DNA from: Roseicyclus persicicus
GTDB lineage: Bacteria; Pseudomonadota; Alphaproteobacteria; Rhodobacterales; Rhodobacteraceae
Direction of reading: 5' to 3'
Length of the DNA stretch: 64,000 nucleotides
Assembly: GCF_012395815.1 (NCBI RefSeq)
Contig: NZ_JAAZQQ010000002.1
Location: 682,001 to 746,000, forward strand
How positions within the stretch are numbered: the first letter of the stretch is position 1; every line of letters begins with the position of its first letter. This document shows positions 17,063 through 25,439 of this stretch, in pieces. The translations under genes were made by a program, and so were the position numbers. The notes beneath the pieces were generated by a model. That model was given only the letters and a program-made list of their open reading frames with translations, made no database searches and had not been told where the DNA came from.

Positions 17063-18604
17063 ATGGGCACGGATGTTCTCGTTTGGTTCAAGCGCGACCT
17101 GCGGGTGCAGGACAACCCGGCGCTGGCGCTGGCCGCCGCGCGCGGGGGCCGGGTGCTGCCCGTCTTCATCGTCGAGCCCGAGGCCTGGGCGCAGCCCGAC
17201 GCCTCCGCCCGCCAGTGGCGCTTCGTGGCCGAGAGCCTGGGCGCGCTGCGCGCCGATCTCGGGCGGCTCGGCGCGCCCCTCGTGGTGCGCGTCGGGGCGG
17301 CGCGGGAGGTGCTGGGGGCGCTTCTCGCCGAAACCGGCATCCGCGAGGTGGTGAGCGTCGAGGAAACCGGCAACGGCTGGAGCTACGCCCGCGACCGGGC
17401 GGTGGGCGCGTGGCTCGGGGCCGAGGGCGTGGTCTGGACCGAGCTGCCGCAATGGGGCGTCGTGCGCCGGCTGAAGGGCCGCGACGGCTGGGCCGCGCGG
17501 CGCGAGCGGGCGATGCGGGCCGAGATGATCCCCGCGCCCGAGGCGCTGCGCGGCTTCGACCTCGACCCCGGCGCGATCCCCGACGCGCGCGACCTGCGCC
17601 TGCCCTTTGACCCCTGCCCGGGCCGGCAGAAGGGCGGGCGCGCCGAGGCCGAGGCGCTGCTTGCCTCGTTCCTCGCCACGCGCGGGCAGGACTACCGCCG
17701 CGCCATGTCCTCGCCGCTGGAAGGGGCCGAGGCGTGCTCGCGCCTGTCCCCGCACCTGGCCTGGGGCACGCTGTCGCCGCGCGCGGCGGCGCAGGCGGCG
17801 GCCGAGCGGAAACGGCAGGCCAAGGGCACGCGCGTCGGCTGGTCGGGCGCGATGCAGAGCTTCGAGGCCCGCCTCGCCTGGCGCGACCATTTCATGCAGA
17901 AGCTGGAGGACGAGCCGGCGCTAGAGCACCGCTGCCTCCATTCCGCCTACGAGGGGCTGCGCCCCGCCACCCCCGACGCCGCGCGGCTGGCCGCCTGGGA
18001 GAAGGGCGAGACCGGGCTGCCCTTCGTCGATGCCTGCATGAGGTCGCTGATCGCCACCGGCTGGCTGAATTTCCGCATGCGGGCGATGCTGGTGTCGGTG
18101 GCGTCCTACCACCTGTGGCTCGACTGGCGCGCGACGGGCCCGCACCTGGCGCGGATGTTCACCGACTACGAGCCCGGCATCCACTGGCCGCAGATGCAGA
18201 TGCAGTCGGGCACCACGGGGATGAACACCGTGCGGCTCTACAACCCGGTCAAGCAGGGCCGCGACCAGGACCCGACCGGCGCCTTCACGCGCCAGTGGTG
18301 CCCCGAGCTGCGCGAGGTGCCCGACGCCCACCTGCAGGAGCCCTGGCGCTGGGACGGGGCGGGCGCGGTGATCGGCCGGCGCTACCCCGCGCCGGTGGTC
18401 GACGTGGCCGCCGCCGCCCGCGCCGCCCGCGACGCGGTCTGGGGGGTGCGCCGGGGCGACGCCTTCCGCGCCGAGGCGGGGCGGATCGTCGAGAAGCACG
18501 CCAGCCGCAAGGACGGCGGCGCCGGGCGGCATTTCGTGAACGACCGCGCGCCCCGGCGGCGGGCAAAAGGGGCGGCGCCGGGCCAGCTGAGCCTCGACCT
18601 CTGA
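17063..18604 (+). CDS. Cryptochrome/photolyase family protein
   Basis: A 513-residue protein with the N-terminal Rossmann-like photolyase domain ([17 protein letters not shown]) and the C-terminal FAD domain ([51 protein letters not shown]). The usual CPD-photolyase stretch NNGxWQW...PYFRIFNP is replaced by [20 protein letters not shown] followed by RLYNPVKQG, so this is a distinct subfamily. Repair of UV photoproducts is likely; a light-sensor role is possible. The next gene encodes a DUF2256 protein, often found beside such genes. Confidence 0.85.
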   Translation: MGTDVLVWFKRDLRVQDNPALALAAARGGRVLPVFIVEPEAWAQPDASARQWRFVAESLGALRADLGRLGAPLVVRVGAAREVLGALLAETGIREVVSVEETGNGWSYARDRAVGAWLGAEGVVWTELPQWGVVRRLKGRDGWAARRERAMRAEMIPAPEALRGFDLDPGAIPDARDLRLPFDPCPGRQKGGRAEAEALLASFLATRGQDYRRAMSSPLEGAEACSRLSPHLAWGTLSPRAAAQAAAERKRQAKGTRVGWSGAMQSFEARLAWRDHFMQKLEDEPALEHRCLHSAYEGLRPATPDAARLAAWEKGETGLPFVDACMRSLIATGWLNFRMRAMLVSVASYHLWLDWRATGPHLARMFTDYEPGIHWPQMQMQSGTTGMNTVRLYNPVKQGRDQDPTGAFTRQWCPELREVPDAHLQEPWRWDGAGAVIGRRYPAPVVDVAAAARAARDAVWGVRRGDAFRAEAGRIVEKHASRKDGGAGRHFVNDRAPRRRAKGAAPGQLSLDL

Positions 18605-18644
18605 CCCTCTGGACGGGGCGCGGGGCGCCGCTACCTCCCGCGCC

Positions 18645-18815
18645 ATGGCCAAGATGCGCAAGAAATCCGACCTGCCGCAAAAGACCTGCCTCACCTGCGG
18701 ACGCCCCTTTACGTGGCGGAAGAAGTGGGAAAAGGTCTGGGACGAGGTCCGCTATTGCTCGGACCGTTGCCGGGGCGCGCGCCGTGGGGACGGGACGGCG
18801 CCGCGGCGGGACTGA
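18645..18815 (+). CDS. DUF2256 zinc-ribbon-like protein
   Basis: A 56-residue protein: [20 protein letters not shown], then [20 protein letters not shown] and RCRGAR. Two CxxC/CxxxC pairs (CLTC and CSDRC) with a basic aromatic linker define DUF2256. It starts 40 bp after the photolyase-like gene, its usual companion, which points to a shared role in light or UV response. The fold is probably zinc-binding. Confidence 0.88.
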   Translation: MAKMRKKSDLPQKTCLTCGRPFTWRKKWEKVWDEVRYCSDRCRGARRGDGTAPRRD

Positions 18816-18858
18816 CGGGGAGGGCCGCCGCCCGCTTGCGGGCGCACCGGCGGTGGGA

Positions 18859-19749
18859 ATGACGGGAACCACGCACTACGCCTATCTGGCGACCGACTTC
18901 GGGCAGAGTCTGCCCGCGGATCCCGTCGCCGCCGTGCAGACCGTCGCCAGCCTGACGGTAACGCTGTCGCGCGCGGCCGCGGCCGCCCGGATGGAGATCG
19001 GCGGCGACCGGCTGGCGGCCGACCTGCGCATCGGCGGCCAGGTCTTCGCCGCGGGCGACGGCGCCGGCCAGCTGTGGAGCCTGGTCGATCCCGCCAAGGG
19101 TGCGCGGCTGACGGCCTACCGGATCGAGGCCGCCGGCGGCGGGGCCGCGCCCTGCATCGTCATCGCATCGGCCCTGCCGCTGACGCCGGGGCAGAGCTAC
19201 GCGCTGTCGCTGCCGGTGGGCGAGCCGGGGGCGATGCCGCTGGCCGGCGGGCTTGCGGCCGGCACCCGCGTCCTGACCCGCGACGGCAAGAGCCTGGTCG
19301 ACGACATCCGCCCGGGCCAGATGGTCTGGACCGATGGCGACGGGTTCCAGCCGGTGCTGTGGCACGGGGTGCAGACGCTGCCCGCCCGGGGCCTCGCGGC
19401 GCCGGTGCGGCTGCGGCGGGGCACGCTGGGGCTGGCCGAGGACCTTGTGCTGGCGGGCAACCAGCACCTGCGGATCGACGGCGCCGCCGGCCCGGTCCTG
19501 GTGCCCGCCGCCGCGCTAGAGGCAGCCGGCCGGGCCGGGCGCGAGTTCGGCGCCACCGTCACCTGGCACCAGCTGCTGCTGCCGGGGCACCGGATCATCT
19601 TTGCCCACGGCCTGCCCGTCGAGAGCCTGTGGGCGCCCGCGGTGCTGCGCCACGGCCGACCCGCCGACTGGCCGGCGGATTACGCGGTGCCCGCGGCGCC
19701 CGCCCTGCCGCGTCTGGCCGAGGCCGAGGCCGCCGCGGTTCTGGGCTGA
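18859..19749 (+). CDS. Hint-like protein lacking the catalytic Cys
   Basis: A 296-residue protein, a divergent member of the Hint_2 family. Where the other four copies have C-F-x-x-G-T at the domain start, this one has G-L-A-A-G-T (Gly131; GGLAAGTRVLTRDG). The block-B region is LAGNQHLRIDG (His203) instead of LTADHALIL. The N-terminal 125 residues are unrelated to the other copies and unassigned. Without the nucleophile, self-cleavage by the usual route is not expected. It follows the DUF2256 gene by 43 bp on the same strand. The short ATG context GGGAATG gives no strong ribosome site. Confidence 0.72.
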   Translation: MTGTTHYAYLATDFGQSLPADPVAAVQTVASLTVTLSRAAAAARMEIGGDRLAADLRIGGQVFAAGDGAGQLWSLVDPAKGARLTAYRIEAAGGGAAPCIVIASALPLTPGQSYALSLPVGEPGAMPLAGGLAAGTRVLTRDGKSLVDDIRPGQMVWTDGDGFQPVLWHGVQTLPARGLAAPVRLRRGTLGLAEDLVLAGNQHLRIDGAAGPVLVPAAALEAAGRAGREFGATVTWHQLLLPGHRIIFAHGLPVESLWAPAVLRHGRPADWPADYAVPAAPALPRLAEAEAAAVLG

Positions 19750-19760
19750 GCGGGCCGTCC

Positions 19761-19808
19761 GGTCAGGAAATCTGACCACGGCCTGTTGCCGATCGGAAAC
19801 TTTTTCCG
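19761..19808. promoter_or_regulatory. Two inverted repeats upstream of glcB
   Basis: GGTCAG-GAAAT-CTGACC (19761-19777) and CGGAAA-CTT-TTTCCG (19794-19808), both perfect 6-bp arms, between the Hint-like gene and glcB. The first resembles the GGTC...GACC half-sites bound by FadR-type GntR regulators; this is a guess from shape. Either could also act as a hairpin ending the upstream gene. Confidence 0.35.
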
Positions 19809-19869
19809 TAATCCGCGACGCGGTATGCCGCGGGATACGGTGCCGCGGCGAGACATGGCGGAGGGTTTC

Positions 19870-22014
19870 ATGGGCGGATACGTGACGCGCGCGCGGCTGC
19901 AGGTGGCCGGCGAACTGGCGGAGTTCCTCGAAGCGCGGGCGCTGCCCGGCACCGGGGTGGACCCGGCGGGGTTCTGGGCGGGGTTCTCGGACCTGCTGCA
20001 CGGCTTCGCGCCGAAGAACCGGGCGCTTCTGGACAAGCGGCAGGACCTGCAGGCCAGGATCGACGCCTGGCACATCGCCCGCCGCGGCCAGCCCCATGAC
20101 GGCGACGCCTACGAGGCGTTCCTGCGCGAGATCGGCTACCTCCTGCCCGAGGGCGAGGCGTTCCGCATCGACACCACCAGGATCGACCCCGAGATCGCCA
20201 TGGTGGCCGGCCCGCAGCTGGTGGTGCCGATCACCAACGCCCGCTTTGCGCTGAACGCGGCCAACGCGCGCTGGGGCAGCCTGTACGATGCCTTCTACGG
20301 CACCGACGCGATGGGCAGCCTGCCCAGGCCCGGCGGCTACGACCGCGGCCGCGGCGCCCGCGTGGTGGCGCGCGCCCGCGTCTTCCTCGACAGCGCCTTT
20401 CCGATCGAGGGCCACAGCCACGCCGACGCCCGGCGCTACCACGTCGACCGCGGCCAGCTGCTGATCGACGACAAGCCGCTGGAAAGCCCCGCGAAATTCG
20501 CGGGCTACGCGGGCCATCCCAAGGCGCCCGAGCGGGTGCTGCTGGTCAACAACGGGCTGCACGTGGAGCTGGTGTTCGACCGCACCCACCCGATCGGGTC
20601 GCGCGACCAGGCGGGTCTGGCCGACGTACGGATGGAGGCGGCGGTCTCCGCGATCATGGATTGCGAGGATTCGGTCGCCTGCGTCGACGCCGAGGACAAG
20701 GTGCTGGCCTACGGCAACTGGCTGGGCCTGATGAAGGGCGACCTGGAGGAGACCTTCGACAAGGGCGGCAAGCGGATGACCCGCGCGCTGGCGCCCGACC
20801 TCGGCTACGTGGCGCCCGACGGCAGCCCGATGACGGTGAAGGGCCGCGCGCTGATGCTGGTGCGCAACGTGGGCCACCTGATGACCAACCCCGCGATCCT
20901 GCTGGAGGATGGCTCGGAGGCCTACGAGGGGCTGATGGACGCCATGATCACCGTGCTGATCGCGCTGCACGACCTGCAGAAGGACGGGGGCGCGCGGAAC
21001 TCGGTCGCGGGGTCGGTCTATGTCGTGAAGCCCAAGATGCACGGGCCCGAGGAAGTGGGCTTTGCCGACGAGACCTTCACCAAGGTCGAGGAGGTGCTGG
21101 GGCTGGAGCGCTACACCGTCAAGCTCGGCGTGATGGACGAGGAGCGGCGCACCTCGGTGAACCTCAAGGAATGCATCCGGGCGGCCAAGCACCGGGTCGC
21201 CTTCATCAACACCGGCTTCCTCGACCGCACCGGCGACGAGATCCACACCTCGATGGAGGCCGGGCCGTTCAGCCGCAAGGACTTCATCAAGCGGAAGTCC
21301 TGGATCACCGCCTACGAGAACCAGAACGTCGACATCGGGCTGGAATGCGGGCTCAGGGGCCGGGCGCAGATTGGCAAGGGCATGTGGGCGAAGCCCGACG
21401 CCATGGCCGAGATGCTGGAGACCAAGATCGAGCATCCCCGCGCCGGCGCCAACTGCGCCTGGGTGCCGTCGCCCACGGCCGCGACGCTGCACGCGCTGCA
21501 CTACCACCAGGTGAACGTGGCGGCGGTGCAGGAGAAGCTGGAGAAGGGCGGGCGGCGCGCCTATGTGAACGCGCTCCTCGACATCCCGCTGGCGGCCTAC
21601 CAGCGCTGGACCGAGGCGCAGATCACCCGCGAGGTGGAGAACAACGCGCAGGGCATCCTCGGCTATGTCGTGCGCTGGATCGACGCCGGCGTGGGTTGCT
21701 CCAAAGTGCCCGACATCAATGACGTGGCGCTGATGGAGGACCGCGCGACCTGCCGGATCTCGGCCCAGCACATCGCCAACTGGCTGCATCACGGGGTGGT
21801 CAGCGAGGCGCAGGTGATGGAGATCCTGCGCCGCATGGCGGCGGTGGTGGACCGCCAGAACGCGGGCGACCCGGCCTATGTGCCGATGGCGCCCGGGTTC
21901 AACGGCATCGCCTTCGCCGCGGCCTGCGACCTGGTGTTCAAGGGCCGCGAGCAGCCGAGCGGTTATACTGAGCCGGTGCTCCATGCCCGGCGGCTGGAGC
22001 TGAAGGCGGCGTGA
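19870..22014 (+). CDS. glcB: Malate synthase G
   Basis: Condenses glyoxylate with acetyl-CoA to malate. The 714-residue length and the sequence ([80 protein letters not shown]) are those of the monomeric G form. I chose ATG at 19870, with GGAGG 5 bp before it; in-frame ATGs upstream have no ribosome site. A GlcG-like gene follows, consistent with glycolate/glyoxylate use. Confidence 0.97.
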   Translation: MGGYVTRARLQVAGELAEFLEARALPGTGVDPAGFWAGFSDLLHGFAPKNRALLDKRQDLQARIDAWHIARRGQPHDGDAYEAFLREIGYLLPEGEAFRIDTTRIDPEIAMVAGPQLVVPITNARFALNAANARWGSLYDAFYGTDAMGSLPRPGGYDRGRGARVVARARVFLDSAFPIEGHSHADARRYHVDRGQLLIDDKPLESPAKFAGYAGHPKAPERVLLVNNGLHVELVFDRTHPIGSRDQAGLADVRMEAAVSAIMDCEDSVACVDAEDKVLAYGNWLGLMKGDLEETFDKGGKRMTRALAPDLGYVAPDGSPMTVKGRALMLVRNVGHLMTNPAILLEDGSEAYEGLMDAMITVLIALHDLQKDGGARNSVAGSVYVVKPKMHGPEEVGFADETFTKVEEVLGLERYTVKLGVMDEERRTSVNLKECIRAAKHRVAFINTGFLDRTGDEIHTSMEAGPFSRKDFIKRKSWITAYENQNVDIGLECGLRGRAQIGKGMWAKPDAMAEMLETKIEHPRAGANCAWVPSPTAATLHALHYHQVNVAAVQEKLEKGGRRAYVNALLDIPLAAYQRWTEAQITREVENNAQGILGYVVRWIDAGVGCSKVPDINDVALMEDRATCRISAQHIANWLHHGVVSEAQVMEILRRMAAVVDRQNAGDPAYVPMAPGFNGIAFAAACDLVFKGREQPSGYTEPVLHARRLELKAA

Positions 22015-22041
22015 GGATTGGGGGCTCTGCCCCCAAGCCCC

Positions 22042-22064
22042 CGGAGTATTTGGAAAGCAAAGAT
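22042..22064 (+). repeat. Dispersed intergenic element, copy 3
   Basis: CGGAGTATTTGGAAAGCAAA then GAT, directly preceded by a GGGGGCTCTGCCCCC hairpin-forming sequence, in the gap between glcB and the GlcG-like gene. Confidence 0.6.
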
Positions 22065-22124
22065 GAGAGGGGCGTTTCCGGGCCGGGGTCCGGTGGCGCG
22101 TTAACCTTAACGGGAGATGACGGG

Positions 22125-22544
22125 ATGATCACGCTGGACGAGGCGCGGGTGATGGTGGCCGAGGCGCGGGCCAAGGGGCGGGCGTTGGGGCTGAAGCCCC
22201 TGTCGGTCTGCGTGCTGGATGCGGGCGGGCACCTGCTGGCCTTCGAGCGCGAGGACGGGGCCAGCCCCGGCCGGTTCGAGATCGCGCGCGGCAAGGCCTA
22301 TGGCGCGGTGATGACCGGGCTGCCGGGGTCGGCGCAGAAGGCGCGGGCCGAGGAGCAGGGCTATTTCATGGCGGCGCTGAACGGGGTCTACGACGGGCGG
22401 CTGGTGCCGGTGCCGGGCGGCGTGCTGGTGCTGAAGGACGGCGCGGTGGTCGGCGCCGTGGGCGTGACCGGCGACACCTCGGACAACGATGCGGCGGCGG
22501 CCGTGGCGGGGATCGCGGCGGCGGGCTACGCGGCGCTGGCATGA
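22125..22544 (+). CDS. GlcG/HbpS family heme-binding-like protein
   Basis: A 139-residue single-domain protein. It has ITLDEARVMVAEARAKGRAL, SVCVLDAGGHLLAFEREDGA, and the C-terminal VPGGVLVLKDGAVVGAVGVT followed by SGD-like GDTSDND, all typical of the GlcG/HbpS fold. GlcG genes are often beside malate synthase G and glycolate oxidase genes; the biochemical role is unsettled. Its stop overlaps the start of the following RidA gene. Confidence 0.87.
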   Translation: MITLDEARVMVAEARAKGRALGLKPLSVCVLDAGGHLLAFEREDGASPGRFEIARGKAYGAVMTGLPGSAQKARAEEQGYFMAALNGVYDGRLVPVPGGVLVLKDGAVVGAVGVTGDTSDNDAAAAVAGIAAAGYAALA

Positions 22545-22930
22545 GCCGGCGGCTGATCTCCTCGGGGTCGGCCTTCGAGGCGGAGATCGGCTATTCCCGG
22601 GCGGTGGTGGCCGATGGCTGGGTCTTCGTCGCGGGGACCACGGGCTTCGACTACGTCACGATGGCGATTTCGGAGGATGTGGCGGCGCAGGCCGAGCAGA
22701 GTTTCCGCAACATCGACGTGGCGCTGCGGCAGGCCGGCGCGGCCATGGCCGACGTGGTGCGGGTGCACTACATCCTGCCCGATGCCGCGGTCTGGCCGGA
22801 GTGCTGGCCGGTGACGCGGCGCTGGCTGGGCGAGGCGCGGCCCGCGGCCACGATGATCGTGGCGGGGTTGCAGGACCCGCGCATGAAGATCGAGATCGAG
22901 GTGACGGCGCGCCTGCCGCAGGGGGACTGA
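22541..22930 (+). CDS. RidA family protein (copy 1)
   Basis: A 129-residue YjgF/YER057c/UK114-type protein. VFVAGTTGFD, QSFRNIDVALRQAGAAMADV, VRVHYILPD and MIVAGLQDPRMKIEIEVTAR fit the fold. True RidA uses an Arg near residue 105 to bind the enamine carboxylate; here the matching position is in DPRMKIEIE (Arg present). RidA hydrolyses reactive enamine/imine intermediates from PLP enzymes. ATGA overlap with the GlcG-like gene indicates co-translation. Confidence 0.88.
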   Translation: MSRRLISSGSAFEAEIGYSRAVVADGWVFVAGTTGFDYVTMAISEDVAAQAEQSFRNIDVALRQAGAAMADVVRVHYILPDAAVWPECWPVTRRWLGEARPAATMIVAGLQDPRMKIEIEVTARLPQGD

Positions 22931-22932
22931 GA

Positions 22933-23316
22933 ATGCCGAGGGAGATCGCCACCGACGCCGCGCCGCCGCCCTTTTCCGCCTATGCGCAGGGGGTGGAGAT
23001 CGAGGCGGGCGCCCGGCAGATCACCGTGGCCGGGCAGGTCGGCGTGACGCCCGACGGCCGGCTGGCGGGCGACGCGCGGGCGCAGCACCGGCAGGCCTGG
23101 GCCAATGTCGCGGCGATCCTGGCCGCGGGCGGCATGGGGCTGTCGGACATCACCGAGATCGTGGGCATCGTGACCGGCCCCGAGGGCGTGCCGCTGTTCC
23201 GCGAGGAACGCGAGCGGGCGCTGGGCGACCACCGCGCGGCGGCGACGCTGATCGTGGCGGGGCTTGCCCATCCCGACTGGACGGTCGAGATCATGGTGCG
23301 GGCGGCGCGGGCCTGA
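22933..23316 (+). CDS. RidA family protein (copy 2)
   Basis: A 127-residue second RidA-fold protein directly after the first. It has FSAYAQGVEIEAGARQITVA, GQVGVTPDGRLAGDARAQ, and AATLIVAGLAHPDWTVEIMV. At the position of the conserved Arg there is HPDWTVEI, so the carboxylate-binding Arg is missing and this copy may have another activity. It ends a three-gene overlapping unit (GlcG-like, RidA, RidA). Confidence 0.85.
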   Translation: MPREIATDAAPPPFSAYAQGVEIEAGARQITVAGQVGVTPDGRLAGDARAQHRQAWANVAAILAAGGMGLSDITEIVGIVTGPEGVPLFREERERALGDHRAAATLIVAGLAHPDWTVEIMVRAARA

Positions 23317-23438
23317 CCCCCCGCGCGCTGCCCGTTCCTTGGGCATCTGCAGCACCGCAGGGCATCCGTGCCCCGGCGCCATCTTTCCGTCCGCAAGGAT
23401 TGGCGCTACATCTGGTAGCCGGGAAAGGGGAAACGCAC

Positions 23439-24218
23439 ATGGCGCGGCCTGTCATCGGCATCATCGGGAACCACCACCTGATCAACGACCAGTATTCCAC
23501 CCATGCGGGCGGAACCATGAACTCGGAGGCGATCGCCGAGGTGGCGGGCGGCTTGCCGCTGGTGATCCCGGCCGATCCGCGATTCGTCTGCGTGAAGGAA
23601 TTGATGGAGGTCTGCGACGGCTTCCTGTTCACCGGCGGCCGGCCGAACGTGCACCCCGAGGAATACGGCGAATGCGCGACCGAGGCCCATGGCGCCTTTG
23701 ACCGGGCCCGCGACGCGGTGGCGCTGCCGCTGATCCGGGCCTGCGTGGAGCGCGGCCAGCCCTTCCTCGGCGTCTGCCGCGGGTTCCAGGAGGTGAACGT
23801 GGCGCTGGGCGGGTCGCTCCACCCCGAGATCCGCGACCTGCCGGGGCGGATGAACCACCGGATGCCGCCCGACGGCACCATCGAGGAGAAGTTCGCCCTG
23901 CGCCACACGGTAAGCTTTACCGAGGGCGGGCCGTTCCACCGCCTGTTCGGCGCGGTCGAGGTGATGACCAACACGCTCCACGGGCAGGGGATCAAGCGGC
24001 CGGGCGCCCGCGTGGTGATCGACGGCCATGCCCCCGACGGCACGCCCGAGGCGATCTACGTCAAGGACGCGCCGGGCTTTACCCTGTCGGTGCAGTGGCA
24101 CCCGGAGTACCGCGCGGCGCAGGACCCGGTGAGCCGCCCGCTGTTCGAGGCCTTCGGCGCGGCCGCCCGCGCCTGGATGAAGGGCCAGCGCCCGGTTTCG
24201 GTGGCCGAGGTCGCCTGA
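23439..24218 (+). CDS. Gamma-glutamyl-gamma-aminobutyrate hydrolase family protein (PuuD-like)
   Basis: A 259-residue class I GATase-type hydrolase (peptidase C26). The nucleophile is Cys113 in FLGVCRGFQEVN, and His221/Glu223 lie in SVQWHPEYRA. FTGGRPNVHPEEYGE and NTLHGQGIKR match PuuD-like proteins, which split gamma-glutamyl conjugates such as gamma-glutamyl-GABA in putrescine breakdown. No other puu gene is near, so the substrate is open. GGAAAGGGGA precedes the ATG; the reading frame starts further upstream but without a ribosome site. Confidence 0.88.
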   Translation: MARPVIGIIGNHHLINDQYSTHAGGTMNSEAIAEVAGGLPLVIPADPRFVCVKELMEVCDGFLFTGGRPNVHPEEYGECATEAHGAFDRARDAVALPLIRACVERGQPFLGVCRGFQEVNVALGGSLHPEIRDLPGRMNHRMPPDGTIEEKFALRHTVSFTEGGPFHRLFGAVEVMTNTLHGQGIKRPGARVVIDGHAPDGTPEAIYVKDAPGFTLSVQWHPEYRAAQDPVSRPLFEAFGAAARAWMKGQRPVSVAEVA

Positions 24219-24343
24219 TCGGGTGGGGTTTCCCGCCGTCGCGCAAGACTCCGCTTTGCGATGCAGCCGACGTGGCGTCAGCTTTCGCCGCGAGGTCGCG
24301 GGCGCCCGTGCCCCCGAATCGCGCGACAGAGGACGGTATCGAC

Positions 24344-25030
24344 ATGACACGGACATTGGCGGCCGCGGCGCTGGCCGCGGTATCCCTAGCCGGCCCGGCA
24401 CTGGCCGACTGGGCGCAATCCCCGATCACCATGGGCTTCACCGCGCCCGGCCAGGCCGGCAGCGTGGCCTGCCCGGCAGGCGGGAGCCCCGGCCCGATCT
24501 GGGGCGTGGGCGCCTACACCTCGGACAGCTCGATCTGTTCCGCGGCGGTGCACATGGGGCTGATCACGCCCGCGGCGGGCGGGACGGTCACGTTCCAGAC
24601 CCTGCCGGGCCAGCCCTCCTACCCGGGGGCGACGCAGAACGGCGTGTCCTCGATGACCTACGGGGCCTGGAGCCTGAGCTTCATGGTGACGGGCGCGTCG
24701 GCGGCCGCGCCGGTGCCGGCGGGGCCGATGCCGATCGGCTGGGACACCAGCCTCGACGCCACCGGGCAGGCCGGCGCGGTCGGCGCGACGCTGGCCTTCC
24801 TCTGCCCGCCCGGCCAGCCCGGCGCGGCAGGGGTCTGGGGCACCGATCTCTACACCTCGGACAGCGCGATCTGCATGGCCGCGCAGCATCGCGGCGTGAT
24901 CGCGCCGGGGGCGGGCGGCGTGGTGCAGGTGCTGGTGCTGGGCCGTCAGGATGCCTTTGCCGGCTCGGCGCGCGGCGGCATCGCCTCCAGCGACTACGGG
25001 GCCTGGGACCGGTCCTTCCTGTTCCGCTGA
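24344..25030 (+). CDS. Secreted protein with two LCCL domains
   Basis: A 228-residue exported protein. A signal peptide (MTRTLAAAALAAVSLAGPAL, cut before DW) is followed by two similar halves. Each has a Cys-Pro start, (I/V)WG-x-G/D-x-YTSDSxIC, AA-H-G-I-P-AGG, and an S-x-YGAWxxSF ending: first about residues 24-118, second about 125-228. These are the features of the LCCL domain, known from animal extracellular proteins and from some bacteria. Function unknown; ligand binding outside the cytoplasm is likely. The four Cys could form one disulfide per domain. Confidence 0.82.
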   Translation: MTRTLAAAALAAVSLAGPALADWAQSPITMGFTAPGQAGSVACPAGGSPGPIWGVGAYTSDSSICSAAVHMGLITPAAGGTVTFQTLPGQPSYPGATQNGVSSMTYGAWSLSFMVTGASAAAPVPAGPMPIGWDTSLDATGQAGAVGATLAFLCPPGQPGAAGVWGTDLYTSDSAICMAAQHRGVIAPGAGGVVQVLVLGRQDAFAGSARGGIASSDYGAWDRSFLFR

Positions 25031-25063
25031 CGGATCCGGCGGCGCGGGGGATTGCGGGGCGGG

Positions 25064-25095
25064 CAGGCAACTGACAGGTTCGTGTCAGTTGCCTG
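25064..25095. promoter_or_regulatory. Perfect inverted repeat, likely operator of the YafY-type regulator
   Basis: CAGGCAACTGACA (25064-25076) and TGTCAGTTGCCTG (25083-25095), 13-bp arms with a 6-bp spacer, 44 bp before the start of a two-gene unit whose second gene encodes a YafY/WYL regulator. CTGACA...TGTCAG sites before such genes fit an autoregulated operator. It lacks a T run, so it is a poor terminator. Confidence 0.6.
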
Positions 25096-25138
25096 CGGCC
25101 AGGATGGGGCATCGACACCCAGACTGGAGAGACCAGAG

Positions 25139-25435
25139 ATGACCCACGTGATCGAAAACGTCCGCTTCCGCCTTGCCCCCGGCACCGCCGTGGACAGCTT
25201 CCTCGAGGCCAACCGCGCGGTGGAGGCGTGGCTGGCCGAGCAGCCCGGCTTCGTCGCCCGCACCCTGTCGGAGGGGGCGGACGGCGAATGGCTCGACCAT
25301 GTCGAGTGGACGGGGATGGCGGCCGCCGAGGCGGCGGCGAGCGCGATGATGACCGAGCCGCGGCTGGCGCCCTTCGGGCAGGCGATCGCGCCGGGGGTGG
25401 AGATGCGCCACCACCGGATGCGCTGGAAGGGCTGA
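25139..25435 (+). CDS. Small ABM-like (dimeric alpha-beta barrel) protein
   Basis: A 98-residue protein (VIENVRFRLAPGTAVDSFLE, NRAVEAWLAEQPGFVARTLS, WLDHVEWTGMAAAEAAA). The pattern of a beta-strand, a helix with WLAEQPGF, and HVEWT matches small antibiotic-biosynthesis-monooxygenase-like proteins. Substrate unknown; members often handle quinones or oxidised lipids. It is followed 4 bp later by the regulator gene and both lie behind the inverted repeat. Confidence 0.7.
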   Translation: MTHVIENVRFRLAPGTAVDSFLEANRAVEAWLAEQPGFVARTLSEGADGEWLDHVEWTGMAAAEAAASAMMTEPRLAPFGQAIAPGVEMRHHRMRWKG

Positions 25436-25439
25436 GACC

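Noticed and set aside
19516-21984. An 822-codon minus-strand frame opposite glcB
   Set aside because: Shadow of malate synthase G; no domain or ribosome site.
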